NCBI GenBank assembly: GCA_905331475.1
Contig: CAJNYU010001813.1
Coordinates: 62,001-126,000, forward strand
Length of the DNA: 64,000 nucleotides
Source of the DNA: Rotaria socialis
Taxonomy: Eukaryota > Rotifera > Eurotatoria > Philodinida > Philodinidae
Direction: 5' to 3'
Below are positions 14,501 through 25,309 of the stretch, piece after piece; positions within the stretch are counted from its first letter, which is position 1; each line of letters opens with the position of its first letter. The translations under genes and the position numbers were made by a program. The notes below the pieces were generated by a model. It made no database searches. It saw only the letters and a list, made by a program, of their open reading frames with translations, and had not been told where the DNA came from.

Positions 14501-15044
14501 CCAATACGTTTCTTAGATTCCTAATTAAGAAGCATTTTTTTGGATAAAATATTTTTCAAATATTTACTTTCATATTATTAACTGAAGCTGCTCTAGCTAT
14601 CATTTCATATTGACGTTTCATTTCAGCTTGTCGTACTCGTTCCATATCAATAGCTCTAAATATTCTCACTTTGAAAACTAGTTGAATTCTTTCTTTTTCT
14701 TTTTACCTATTGACAATATTTTCAGCAAGTACATGTCGAACATGCCTGTCGTGTTCACGTCGTGCTAATCTTGATCGATATTCACCATCAGCTATAATTT
14801 CTCCTCGACCGGAAATCTTAAATAAAAGCATTCATAGTTTTTTTTTGTATTAAACTTGAAAAAAAAGGTCAATTTACTAATCCAGCATGTTTTAAATGAG
14901 ATCGAATGCGTTCGTTGCTAAAGTAACTTTGTAAATGAGGATCCGATAGAGAATTGTATGTAGCCAATGAACTATGTTGTAGAAATATTTAAAAAAGTTG
15001 AAAAATTAATAAAACAAATCATACCTGGGATCTAGATGGCTCAT
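8571..15044 (-). CDS. ERICH3: ERICH3-like protein: DUF4590 plus two PLAT-like regions, 16 exons, one-base frameshift in exon 4
   Basis: Exons (5' to 3'): 15044-15025, 14971-14878, 14816-14707, 14656-14568, 14520-14395, 14337-14179, 14114-13916, 13855-13669, 13606-13398, 13338-13187, 11820-11419, 11168-11073, 10526-10280, 10209-9932, 9871-9742, 9130-8571. All phases agree for about 1018 residues if one base in exon 4 is ignored. The N terminus (MSHLDP, then ATYNSLSDPHL) and the motifs QQHCGGENL and CCEYKHR are hallmarks of vertebrate ERICH3/DUF4590. Exons 11-12 and 14-15 each end like PLAT domains (FPCKQW and FPCDEIL, the second preceded by RLTIGYANSD). The tail is acidic and disordered, ending in aspartates. 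ERICH3 is known from ciliated cells; a ciliary role here is inference. The gene may be live with an assembly error, or recently broken. Confidence 0.85.
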
Positions 15045-15270
15045 TTTTAAGAAAATGAATAATACCAGATCAACACTCAAACAATATCTCAAATGTGTTT
15101 TTCTATCGGTGGTTATTTTTCATGCATGTCAATAAAACATACATACAAGCCATTAATCTAGATTTATTGAACTAGTCGCATGGCAACTATCAGGTATTAA
15201 TTAAGAATTCAATTAAAGTTAAACCAAGAAATTTTATTTCGCTTGAAAGATAACTACTCGAATAGTTCTC

Positions 15271-15295
15271 TTATTATTATTATTATTATTATTAT
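15271..15295. repeat. TTA microsatellite
   Basis: About eight tandem TTA units lie roughly 230 bp upstream of the ERICH3-like start codon. Confidence 0.9.
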
Positions 15296-15701
15296 AGCCT
15301 TTCTTCATAGATTTAATTCAAGATTTCTGAATGTGGCTCCATCTTCGAATGACATAAACAACCTGATATATTAATATTCTTTCCCATTGTTGTTCATGTT
15401 CAACCTGATAACTTAGAAAATTTCTTTTGAATTTTGCAATCACTTCTTAATGAACAGTATTATAATTTCATTTTACTTCTATTTATAGTAAATCAATCTA
15501 AGTATTAAATCTTCGATATGAAAAATAATCATTTATATTGTGTTTTGTTAGTAAACTTTCTTTTTTTGAATCATCAGGCGAAAATAAATAAACTAATTTA
15601 TCATAATGCATGTAAATAAATTTCAGAAAATTTAAAAAAATGAACTTTTTTCTCAGGTGTTCATCATGAAAGGAGACCTTCAATCATTGAAAAAACGTTT
15701 G

Positions 15702-15956
15702 TTAGCGAAGCCCCTTCGGGGCTAAAATGTGAAACTCACATATGATTTTTCGCCCAATTCTACTAATACTCAATACGAAAAGTGTGAAATGTGCTGCAAA
15801 ACAATCGATCAGTAGAGAAAAAAATATCTTATTCAGTTTTTGCATGCTTGCTAATGTCTTTACTGCAGAGTGGTTGCCTGTAATGGAAAAAGGGAGCCGT
15901 AAAAATCTCGCTTTTAAACTTACACTCACCATTTTCTTCGAAAATATATGTGAGTT
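15702..15956. repeat. Small inverted-repeat element with a GC-rich hairpin at one edge
   Basis: A near-perfect GC-rich palindrome (TTAGCGAAG-CCC-CTTCGGGGCTAA) lies at 15702-15725. Just inside it, AACTCACATATGATTTTTCG at 15733-15752 recurs inverted at 15939-15956 with two missing bases. The interior is open on both strands for about 90 codons, but neither frame resembles a known protein. I read it as a small fold-back element, with low certainty. Confidence 0.4.
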
Positions 15957-16418
15957 CCAAAAAATAAAATCTGTCACAGAAACTTTCAGAATTATCGAAA
16001 GAATTCCATCGAAAAAAGTAGTTGGGAAAGTGTTTTAGATTCGGTTTTTAACTCTATCAAAATATTTGGACAGTTAATAGAACCGAAAAAATATCTAGTA
16101 AAATATCATCATTTAGAAAGAGATTGGTACACTAAACAAATGAGTAAATTTTTTTATCCTTCATGATGTTAACAAAATCCATAGAAAAATGTTTAAATCT
16201 TGATTCTTGGTTGTCACGATGATGTTATTTGAAACTAATTTTATTTTTAAATGTAATTGCCTGTTTTTTATGCCAATTTTCTCCCTTTTTATCTTCTTCC
16301 AATGTTGCCAGTACAAGTAAACGAGAGAAAGTCATCGATTGATCATCTAGTAATAAACAGTTAACTATACCAATCTATTAGAGTTCAAAACTATTCAACT
16401 CACACTGCAAGAAATCCA

Positions 16419-17128
16419 ATGGATAAGCTCAATGAGAAATCGAAAAGACTTATCACACTACATGATCTGACAATGTACTTCAGTCATCATGCAAAAATGA
16501 CCATAAATGATATAATTGGTTTAATTCTTTGTTTAGATCTTCTTAAGAAAGAATATTTATATCAAATACTATGTAAATATGAATTAAATTCTCTCAGAGT
16601 AAAGTTCATTTGAATTGTATATGATCGTTCCGTTGAATATGATTATGAAATGGTTTCAATAATGATTGAATTTTTTTGTTCTTCCATTTTTGAAATTTCT
16701 GCTAGTATACAAGGGCTATGCTGTAATCTTTGTTAAAGCACAATCTTCTAGTTCAACATCTTCATCAATAAATGATTATTTAACTATGAGATATCCATTT
16801 CATTTCTCAGTAAGTTTATGCTTCTTCTAAATTTTATTTAGATGAAATTCTACTCTATTTTACATCGCTCGTGCACGAAGAGGAGATAATTGAATTTTTA
16901 ATTATAGAAAAAGAACAATTATAAAATCCACATGTACGATTTAGCATGTTGAATTCTGTTGGCAATTTATCTGGAAAACTTCTTTCTAATAAACAATATC
17001 ACTATGAATTATTATTTATAACTACTGGAGTGAACCAATTACTAAAGTCTATGAGCTTAAATGAAAATCTTTTGATTGAATTTGAGCGTAGCACTGAAAC
17101 TAATAATGAAGTTGATAAAAAAAAATGA
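16419..17128 (+). pseudogene. Possible decayed gene, unassigned
   Basis: Two open stretches (16419-16613 and 16946-17128) and an intervening piece near 16700-16815 have better amino-acid composition than the surrounding DNA, but they cannot be joined into one frame with good splice sites. The second stretch (VGNLSGKLL, then YELLFITTGVNQLLKSM) is faintly like the NAD(P)H-binding start of cytochrome-b5-reductase-type flavoproteins, where the canonical segment is rich in AGTGITPM. The glycine-rich core is missing, so any function is unlikely. The remaining sequence to 18083 shows no gene. Confidence 0.2.
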
Positions 17129-18083
17129 GCTAAATTAACAACAATTAATATGGTAATTTAGTATTTACTTTTGATCTAAAAGCTAAAATCGTTTTGGTTC
17201 TTCATGTCATCCCATGCATTAACAATATCCGTTGTTGTTGCAAAACTTGATACGCCAATATCAACATTAACACAAAAATTTATTGTTCTTCTGACTGAAG
17301 AACAAGTAGAATAATTCTAGAAATATATCATAACATAAAGAAGAGTAACAGCTTACTCAACAATAAATCTCATATGTTCCAAATCATTTTACTACATGCA
17401 ATAGGAATAATGATGTTGATGTTACTAATCCAAAAAAACAAATTATCAAAAACTACCGTGAACTATAAAAAAAAATCGAAAATCACTGAGAGAAATTCAA
17501 TAAGATTGTTTTTTCTCATGCTACACTTCTTATTTTTTGGATTTTTTATGTCGAACAGAATCCTTTTCGTACGTAATGAATTGCTGTACAACACAGAGAA
17601 AGCACTGGATAATTGAAATGAGACTCCATTTCGATCAAACATTAGTAGCATTATCATACATTTGTTGTTCAATAAAAACGATTCTTTTCTTTTTACTTTT
17701 TATGTCGATATCTTTCAGTCATTGTCAATTATATAGAAACACTTTTTTTCCTTCGCTATTTATGTTGCTCATTGTAACTACACTGATCGACAAAGTTGAA
17801 ACGTTTTCGATTAGTGTAATATCGATACGATATTTATCGGTATAACCTATTGGATATAACAAAAAAAATTCTTTTCATTAAGCTTGGCATGTTTTTCTTT
17901 TCTCTGCTAACAAGTCTATAAAAATATCTATATACTCAAGACATTATGAAGATATGTTCGAAGCCGATTTTTAAACTTTATAAATAAATAAAATATTACT
18001 TAAATAAAAACCCAATGCAAATTATATGATTACTTAAAATAGTTAAGGATTCCCAACGTAAAATTTGTTTATATTCATCAGCC

Positions 18084-18667
18084 TTAGGCATCTTCAATAC
18101 CAGCTGTTTTCTTAACTTGATCAGCTACCATGATACTTATTACAATAGCAATAACTTGAAGAACAAGTGTTACTTCGAATACAACCGAGCTTCTTCCATT
18201 TAAATAAATTCCACGCGAAGCTTCGGTTAATGTACTTAATTGAAAAAGAAAAGCAATAAATATCAATAATGGAGTGATGTAACAAGTTATTGAAGGCTTT
18301 AGTGGTAAATAACGAAATGCAGTAAAGAAAAAAAGAAAACAAACGACTAATTGGATGAATACACCAACAACAGACAATGGAGCAGCATTGTAAAATCTTT
18401 TGGAAAATATTATTGGTGGCTCTGTTTCATTATTTATGTTTTCGTATCGATTCTTCATGCATTGAGAAATAGTACATGTCTGAAATAATCCAATACTAAA
18501 AGTACCTATAATTGACCCTAAAAAGAATTATAGAATTTTTTCTACATTGATTTTGTAGTTGATCACTTACATTCAGCAGTAGAGATACTATAAAGTGACA
18601 TGATTACACTTGTTAAACACAATAAACCAGCAATAATAAGGATAAATGAAACTTTTATATTAACCAT
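18084..18667 (-). CDS. Four-TM membrane protein, claudin/PMP22-like
   Basis: Two exons (18667-18571 and 18517-18084) join in phase to 176 residues; the 53-bp intron has GTAAGT and TTTTAG ends. There are four hydrophobic segments: residues about 5-27, 70-92, 96-116 and 135-160. The first extracellular loop begins with W, then GLF, two cysteines nine residues apart (W-x11-GLFQTC-x4-C), which recalls the W-GLW-C-C signature of claudin/PMP22/EMP proteins. The length also fits that superfamily. No specific orthologue is recognised, and the role (cell junction, membrane organisation or channel subunit) is unknown. The neighbour at 21396 is another four-TM protein on the same strand, but the two sequences do not look like recent duplicates. 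Confidence 0.75.
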
Positions 18668-20175
18668 TCTAAGTAATATTTTGATGACTTTATTTAGCGA
18701 TAAATTCTATAATATACATATTACATGATTGTGTAAGTAAATGAAATGATCTCAAGATACAAGATTTTTTCGAGGTTTTTATGATTTCTTTTAAATAAAT
18801 GATGAAATCATATAGCATGAGAAGCGTTATTCTTATGAATGAAAAGTAGGACAATACGTAAAACAGATAAAAAAGAATCCATGATGATGTAAGTCTGTTC
18901 AAAAAATAAGATTGAGGTCGATTGAATATTTTCTCGTGGGAATCAATATCATTCAAATAATATTACATGGCCTTTCGACTATGTCTCTTACTTGTTTTTA
19001 CGTTTTGACAGATTTCATTGATAAAGAAACAAACAGTTTTCTGGTACCATCTGCTAGATTTTTTTATTTTGTATAAATAAATATATTCTTATTAATGCAT
19101 CTGATTAATTTTTCTCTTGAAACTCTATATTTCATTTTCAATTGTTAAAAATAAAATTAAAAATAGTTCCAAAACAAGCTTTTGTCTTTTAGCGTCGTTA
19201 AATCTAAACGATAGCATCTATCATAATTTCAATCGTAAATAAAACAATGGTTTTTGAAAAGTCTGTGAAATTACATCAAACCTTCAAGTTTGTTCTCAAT
19301 ATATTATTTTATCTCATATAATTCTGATTCTTTTTCACAATGACTATCAGTCAATGAAGTATGCTATTTTAAGTCATCGAGATTGAACTTGAATTTGAGA
19401 ATGATTTCGTAGGCTTTAGGTTTTTTCCCTGTGTAATATTTAGAACTAGTTTAGTTCAAATTGAGTAATTGAATAACAATAACATAGTGAAATTTATCAA
19501 TGAAAATGATCTTCGATCAAATTTCTCATCACAAAGTATTTATTTAACAAACATAACCGAGAAGTAAATGTCGATTTGTGTTTAGTTTCATATCTGGTTA
19601 CGTAAATTTGAAGATACAAGTGTCACTGTACAAATTCATAGAACTCGTATATTTTCTCAAGATACAAATATACTAAAATAACTGTACATAGATGTGTGTT
19701 CTTTGCTTGGTTTTTGATGATTATGACAACAGTGTTTTCTTTTTATTTGGAAATACAAAAGTAAACAATATCTGTCGATCAGTAGTTATATATAACTATA
19801 CACATAGTTTTGTTACTGATGAGCAAAGCAATAAAGAATCAAAATTAAGATTCTCTGCCAAGATTGGTATGATTATGAAATGAAATGAAATGTTTTGCAT
19901 TGAAAGTATCTCTAGTTTCTTTTACTTAACATAAAGAAAATCTATCGTTGCAAATAATATATTTGCGTTTAAACAGAAACAAAAACTAACGATCATTTTA
20001 CATTAACAATTATATAAAACGAAAATCGCAAGAATCATTTCTATCTTAATCAATGAATTAATATTTATTTATATGATTGTTGTAAACGCTGTCAAAATTA
20101 CATTTAATTCATGTTATTGAATGTTATATTTTAAAGAGAAATTAATTTCAATTGAAATTCAATTCAGTATCACAA
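18668..20175. other. Intergenic, no gene recognised
   Basis: AT-rich sequence with short open frames only. The reverse-strand frame at 18690-18956 is hydrophobic but has no family resemblance and lies where the promoter of the four-TM gene should be. Nothing else is supported. Confidence 0.45.
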
Positions 20176-20180
20176 CCACG

Positions 20181-20428
20181 TACATGTTTCATATGAGATA
20201 ATTATTCTTCCTGTTTATCTTTCGATGTTTGAATTTTTCATTCAGAAAAAACAAAATGATATGCTTCGTTCGGGAATCGAACTCAAGACAGCAGCTCGTT
20301 AACCGAACTAGTGCTCTTACCGTTGAGCTACCAAAACACGATTAAATATACCATTTTTGTTCTTCTGAATGAAAATTCAAACATCGAAAGATAAAAAGGA
20401 AGAATAACTATATCATATGAAACATGTA
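20181..20428. mobile_element. Fold-back element with 78-bp arms around a tRNA-like core
   Basis: The left arm (20181-20259) recurs inverted at 20351-20428 with only a handful of mismatches and one indel. Arm ends read TACATGTTTCATATGA and its complement. The 91-bp spacer is almost wholly a tRNA-like sequence on the minus strand (20262-20338). A 10-bp direct repeat, CCACGTACAT, occurs at 20176-20185 and again at 20452-20461, 23 bp beyond the right arm; it could be a target-site duplication or chance. The structure resembles a MITE, but a pol III tRNA-like core between long inverted arms is not usual for MITEs or for SINEs. Confidence 0.75.
20262..20338 (-). pseudogene. tRNA-Thr-like sequence (probably non-functional)
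   Basis: Read on the minus strand, this 77-nt stretch has an A-box-like TAGCTCAACGG, a B-box-like GAGTTCGATTCC, a D-stem GCTC/GAGC and an acceptor stem pairing nearly fully with a 3' end CGAAGCA, as in tRNA-Thr. The anticodon stem has a mismatch and position 33 is C instead of the near-universal U; the T-stem also has one mismatch. The in-register anticodon would be GGT (Thr). A decayed or co-opted tRNA promoter is more likely than a working tRNA. Confidence 0.55.
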
Positions 20429-21395
20429 TAACTCCTTCTAACATCTATTAGCCACGTACATATACTTTGTTCTTACTAATTGAATTCAAATATCATCTAC
20501 TTAAAGCTCAATCTTTATGTAAATTCATTTACATATTTTTATATCTACTACTGCTCTAATGTGCTTATTTATATATGCAGTGAATCTTTTAACAATATAG
20601 TCCTATATGTCTGTGTATCGTCTCTGATCTCATAGAGTCATATCGATGACTGACTCAGCATGAATGAAATTTTAAACTGTTCTATGAATAACTGCTGTAA
20701 GAAAGCTTTTCATCATTAGATTTTATATGTTCATGTAATTGCACATTAGACACATCTGAAAACCTATCATCGGAAATAATAGGATAGAACGAATTCTTTG
20801 GCTTCATTTGACTTGTCATTTGTACGACTTCTCACTTGTTCATCGTAAATGTATATGCACATAAATAGGTGCAAATATATACGTTGTTGTAATGACAATA
20901 CAAATATGTATATTATTGCTTGAAGAACTATAACTTATTATTTCTCGTTCACTTGTTCACTATATATGCGAATTATATTCACTACGTTAAACAATATTTA
21001 ATCCCGTTTTAACCTTGAATGTATTTTCAAATATAAAATAGCTGATGTACACAAAAACACGAATTTAATTTTAAACTCATTGAAAACACATTTTGATTAT
21101 TTTACTATGCTTTTTAATCTTGATACAGCTATTTTAGAAAATATTATCTAATTTACAGAGATCTCACTAATTCTAAGTATTGCTCAGAGAATCAAACAAA
21201 TATTTTCATGTGATAAAAATATCAGAGTTTTATCATATCAAATCATTAAATCAAAATTTAACAGAAAAATTGTCCGATTATGTTGTAAATGTTTTTTTTA
21301 CGAACATGAAAATTCAATATCAAGAAGTACATACAACATTGAAGAAGATAATTACTAACAAATAACTATTTTTTGATCATTGTTCTTTTTTTTTA
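20429..21395. other. Intergenic, no gene recognised
   Basis: AT-rich DNA with no supported gene. The short plus-strand frame at 21180-21365 has no partner exons or family resemblance. Confidence 0.45.
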
Positions 21396-21992
21396 TTAAA
21401 CATCTATATCATTAATACTATGTTGCTGTTTAGTAATAATTGATCCAAAGGAATCCCATGCTTTATTATTTACATCCTCTGATATAATTCGATAATTCTT
21501 TTCATATGAATCTAAAATAGGCTGTTCATGTATATAACGTTGAAGCATGTAGAGTACAATGATTTCAGCATAGATAAATGACTTAAAAAGTACTGTGACA
21601 CCAATTAAAGAAATATTTATTGATAAAAAATAATTATTCGATGATGAAGATGTTGAACATGGAGATCCGACTTGTCCAATAAGTGCAATAAAACTGATAA
21701 TAATAACAGTACTTGCAAGCAACGTTGAGAAAATGTGAATAATAAATGCTATAAAACAATAAAAAGCATTTTGCTTCCAAATTAACATCCAAATACTAAT
21801 GGGAGCAGCTAACAAAAATGGAGCCGACCAAAAGCCAACACCAATACGATATGCACATGTTTCAGTAACTGTCAATGTTATCTGTAGGCCCAATATGGCA
21901 AATACACAAGCCAATTGAATCAATGAACAAGAAAAATGAATAAGAACATAAAGAATAGATCGAAATCGATTACCAATCGATCTGTTATCCAT
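21396..21992 (-). CDS. Four-TM membrane protein, unassigned
   Basis: An intronless frame of 198 residues starting at MDNRSIGNRF. Four long hydrophobic stretches (residues about 13-41, 53-70, 77-104 and 124-150) are separated by short loops. The tail of about 45 residues is polar. A serine-rich loop with a cysteine (GSPCSTSSSS) precedes the fourth helix. The layout resembles MS4A/MARVEL-like tetraspan proteins, but no signature motif is present, so no family is claimed. The stop codon overlaps an AATAAA-type polyadenylation signal, which supports a real, compact gene. Confidence 0.65.
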   Translation of the reverse strand: MDNRSIGNRFRSILYVLIHFSCSLIQLACVFAILGLQITLTVTETCAYRIGVGFWSAPFLLAAPISIWMLIWKQNAFYCFIAFIIHIFSTLLASTVIIISFIALIGQVGSPCSTSSSSNNYFLSINISLIGVTVLFKSFIYAEIIVLYMLQRYIHEQPILDSYEKNYRIISEDVNNKAWDSFGSIITKQQHSINDIDV

Positions 21993-22514
21993 TTATCGAT
22001 GAAATATATTTAAAAAAGCAGCTGTTCAACTTATCTTATGTCACTTGTTATTCAAAGGTCATCAGCACGACAACGGCAACAAAATGGTTTTCACTTTTTT
22101 TTTCTTCTTCTCTCCTTTTTCTTTAGATTTTTTTGCGCATATATGATAGAGCGTGAGATGTAAAGAGAACAGAACTAACTAAGAAGTCGATGCTGCGACC
22201 ATAATGTTAAAAAAAAATAGAGAACGAGTCAGAGAAGAAAGAAAAAACAACCACTTTAGTTGCATGCTCACAGCGCTGTTCATGCAATAGATTTAGAAAA
22301 AAATAAAATAAAAAGAACCGTAAGCTTTCATTGAACAATTGTTTTATATATCGAACCAGTGTTTCTTATTTCATCGATAAATTAAAATATTAAGCTTTTT
22401 TTCACTATTCATTTTTTTTTATTAGTTGTACATGTAAAATAGGCTAAAGGAAAAAAATCGAAATACAATAAAACAAAAATGAAACATGACGATCAATTAA
22501 AATTTGTTCTCTAT
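21993..22514. other. Intergenic between the four-TM gene and the BRCT gene
   Basis: AT-rich, with long pyrimidine runs near 22090-22130 and A-rich runs near 22210-22300. No gene, tRNA or clear repeat. It should contain the promoter of the leftward four-TM gene and the 3' end of the BRCT gene. Confidence 0.4.
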
Positions 22515-25309
22515 TCAGCAATTATTATCATTATCAATTAAGTAATCATCTGTAGGAAGACATTTTCCCATTTTAATTGAATCTAAAAATGGGAAAATAA
22601 ATCAGAACAGGATTAAATAAAATCAAAGATGATCAAACCTATGACCCATTGTTCATTAACTTGAGGGTGAACAATTATCTGAAGTATTTTTGATGATTGC
22701 CCAACAATCATTTGTGCACGATTTCGATTAATTGTAATCTTTAAAAGAATAAACATCAAAATTTTTCTAACACTAATTCTTGAATATTTACATTTCCACC
22801 TAATAATGTAATTAATTTCAATAATAACTGACGTTGTTGAACAATAGATGTTATATAAATTAAACCACATTGATTGAATAATTCGATTGACTTTTTCTGT
22901 TGACGATACTTACGATAAATATTTAATGATGGATTCGAATTCAATAAACTCTTAGGCTCAAATTTATTGAAATGTAGCCACTCGCCAATACGTGATGAAG
23001 ATTTCAGCCACTCAAGTGTTACGATACGACTAACAATGAAATCATTTTAAATTGTATTCAACTGTTTCATTTGAAAATGATAAAAGCTACTTGAAAGAAT
23101 AAGAGTTCTAAATTACTAGCGATGAATACAGATGCATTCAAAAACAAAAACAAAGTCAATAAACATTTGCATAGTAATGAAATGAATGATATCGTTTGTT
23201 TTTATTCAGTTTCAGTTTCTACTATGTGCTCTAGGCTGATTGGTATGAAACAAATCTAATTGAAAATAGAATTTTATCTACTTTTCTCTCAGTTGTTTAT
23301 TCTGGTACACGTTCGTTCTACTTTACTACTTTATTTATTCATTTTTCTCCATGATTTTCTTAGTTTAATTATCCAAAAATGTTGCATGGTACCCTACTAG
23401 TATTAAATAAACGTACTAGACATGCTAGCCTAATTTCTTGTGTGTTCTACTGCTTAAGTCTCATTTGATTCCTATGTAAGTCCTGAAGAACTTGACAATG
23501 TACAAAAATATCTAAGACAAAAAAACAGAAAAATAATCACTGGATAATCTACACTACGATTATTGGTAAATATACTGCCACGTGGCAGTGAAATGATTCA
23601 ATACTACTATGAGAAAACTTAGTTATACAGGGTTTGGTGGACAGGGTTGAAAAGGCAAACGTAGAATAGGCAAATATGGATAATAGACAAAGGACCGAAA
23701 TTTCGTTTTGTGTACTGATCACTACGTTTGAGAACACATAGTAATGTTTTAAGCTTAGTTAAAACGTATATATAATAGCATAGAATTACTGATTCCACTG
23801 TAATGCACAATGAAAGAGATTCTCCCAATGCTTCGCTAAGTGTCTACAAACTTTTCAACATATTTTTATCCAATACTTTTGCCACTTCATTTGGTTCTGT
23901 TATGCCTGTTTTTCTAGACTCTTTTTCAGCAGTGTTCAGACTTCCACAAAAGGAAACTACGGAAATTTTGGAAACTTTGAAAGTAATTCATCTCTAAAAT
24001 CCGTTACTTCAACAAATTTGGTCATTTCTGAAATTTCCAATATTTCCAGAAATTGCACTTTCCAAAATTTCTTTAATCCGCAATCTGTTTCAAAAATACT
24101 TTTCTGTGAGTTTACGTTCTCTCGAAAATTTCGGTAATTTTCTTTTTTGGAAATCTGAATATACCTTCTCTTTTTCTTCACTGCCAATCTTTGTAACTGA
24201 TACATTACGACTGTAATGATCACAGTGACATAAAAAGCTATACAAGAAAGATTCATTGTTTTCTCTCAGTTCGTAAATAAGAATTCGAATCGCACATCGA
24301 CCTATGAACTAGACTAGTTAGATGATAGTTCTGATCTCTAATTTTATGAGTTTTCTATGACCTGAATTGTAACTAGATTCTATTCATATAGAAAATAAAC
24401 AAATAAGAGGGAAAAAAAAGTTTTTAAAACGTATTACTTACCATCCATAAATAAGTGCAAGAATGAAATCAAGTGTGATGGTTATATGTGGATCATCATT
24501 CGGTACAATAACATGTGTTGTTGTTAGATCGATTGCTTCAGATGTAAAACAATCTCCCATACGACGACTTAATCGTTTAGCTTCTTCTATTTGTCTGCAT
24601 AAAAATACCACGAAAAGAATTATTCTAAAAATTAATTTTCTTGAAATACAAACGTTGATGTAAAACCGTAAAAGACAAATGAATGATTTGCTGGTGCATT
24701 AGGTAAATCTTTAATAGATGAAAATTGATAGTCTAATTTAGTATCAATTAATTGCTCAGGATGTTTAGCTTGGACAGTTTGAGAAAGTACCATAAGAGGT
24801 GGTGGTCGAAGTAGATATCGGTCATGGTAGTGATTATAGTTTTTATTAATGTTGTTATTGTCGTCATTATCGTCTTCATCATCGCCATCATTATGTATTT
24901 CAAAAAGAACTGGAGATTTTAAATTATTATGAATTTCATTTAGAGCTGTTACGTTTGTAAATGATGAATAATCAAATGTTGCCATACGCTGCTTTTTGTT
25001 ATTCTTTGCAATTGTCTGTACGTTTTCGTTTGTTTGTTGATTGTCAAAAACGTATGAAGATAATCGTTGAAGTAGTAAACATGATTTTGGTGTTGATTGA
25101 GGTCGACTGACTAATGCTGAATATTGTTGTTGACTATCATAATCAATAGATGTAGAAGGAGAAACAATGAGTCGATTCGATGTACTTGAGTCATGGCGAA
25201 CAATCTGAAAAAAGAAAATATATTAAAATTCTTTTCTCAGAATTTATTCTAGACTTACACTAGTAAAATGAATAATTGGTGATGATTGAGATTGTGATGG
25301 AATACTCAT
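22515..25309 (-). CDS. Tandem-BRCT protein (BARD1/BRCA1/MCPH1-type C-terminal pair), 6 exons
   Basis: Exons 25309-25259, 25204-24654, 24594-24442, 23029-22792, 22738-22639 and 22582-22515 join in phase to 386 residues. The first 185 residues are serine/asparagine-rich with an acidic NDGDDEDDNDDNNN tract. The C-terminal half holds two BRCT repeats: the first has TTTHVIVPNDD, LALIYG and VTLEWLKSS; the second has LLGGN and ends QWVIDSIKMGKC...TDDYLI, like the last helix of BRCA1-type repeats. The ELFNQCGLIYI segment is most like BARD1. BRCT pairs bind phosphoserine peptides in DNA-damage signalling. No RING, ankyrin repeats or N-terminal BRCT is seen, so this is a short family member or paralogue. 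The usual W after the glycine of repeat 1 is replaced (GCRIVTLEW). Intron 3 is 1.4 kb. Confidence 0.8.

Noticed and set aside
15742-16038. 98-codon plus-strand frame with an equally long antisense frame
   Set aside because: No family resemblance, and it lies within an inverted-repeat segment; probably fortuitous.
20262-20338. A suppressor tRNA with anticodon TTA
   Set aside because: That reading needs a shifted stem and puts G at position 33. The in-register fold is a degenerate tRNA-Thr-like molecule, so a suppressor function is not supported.
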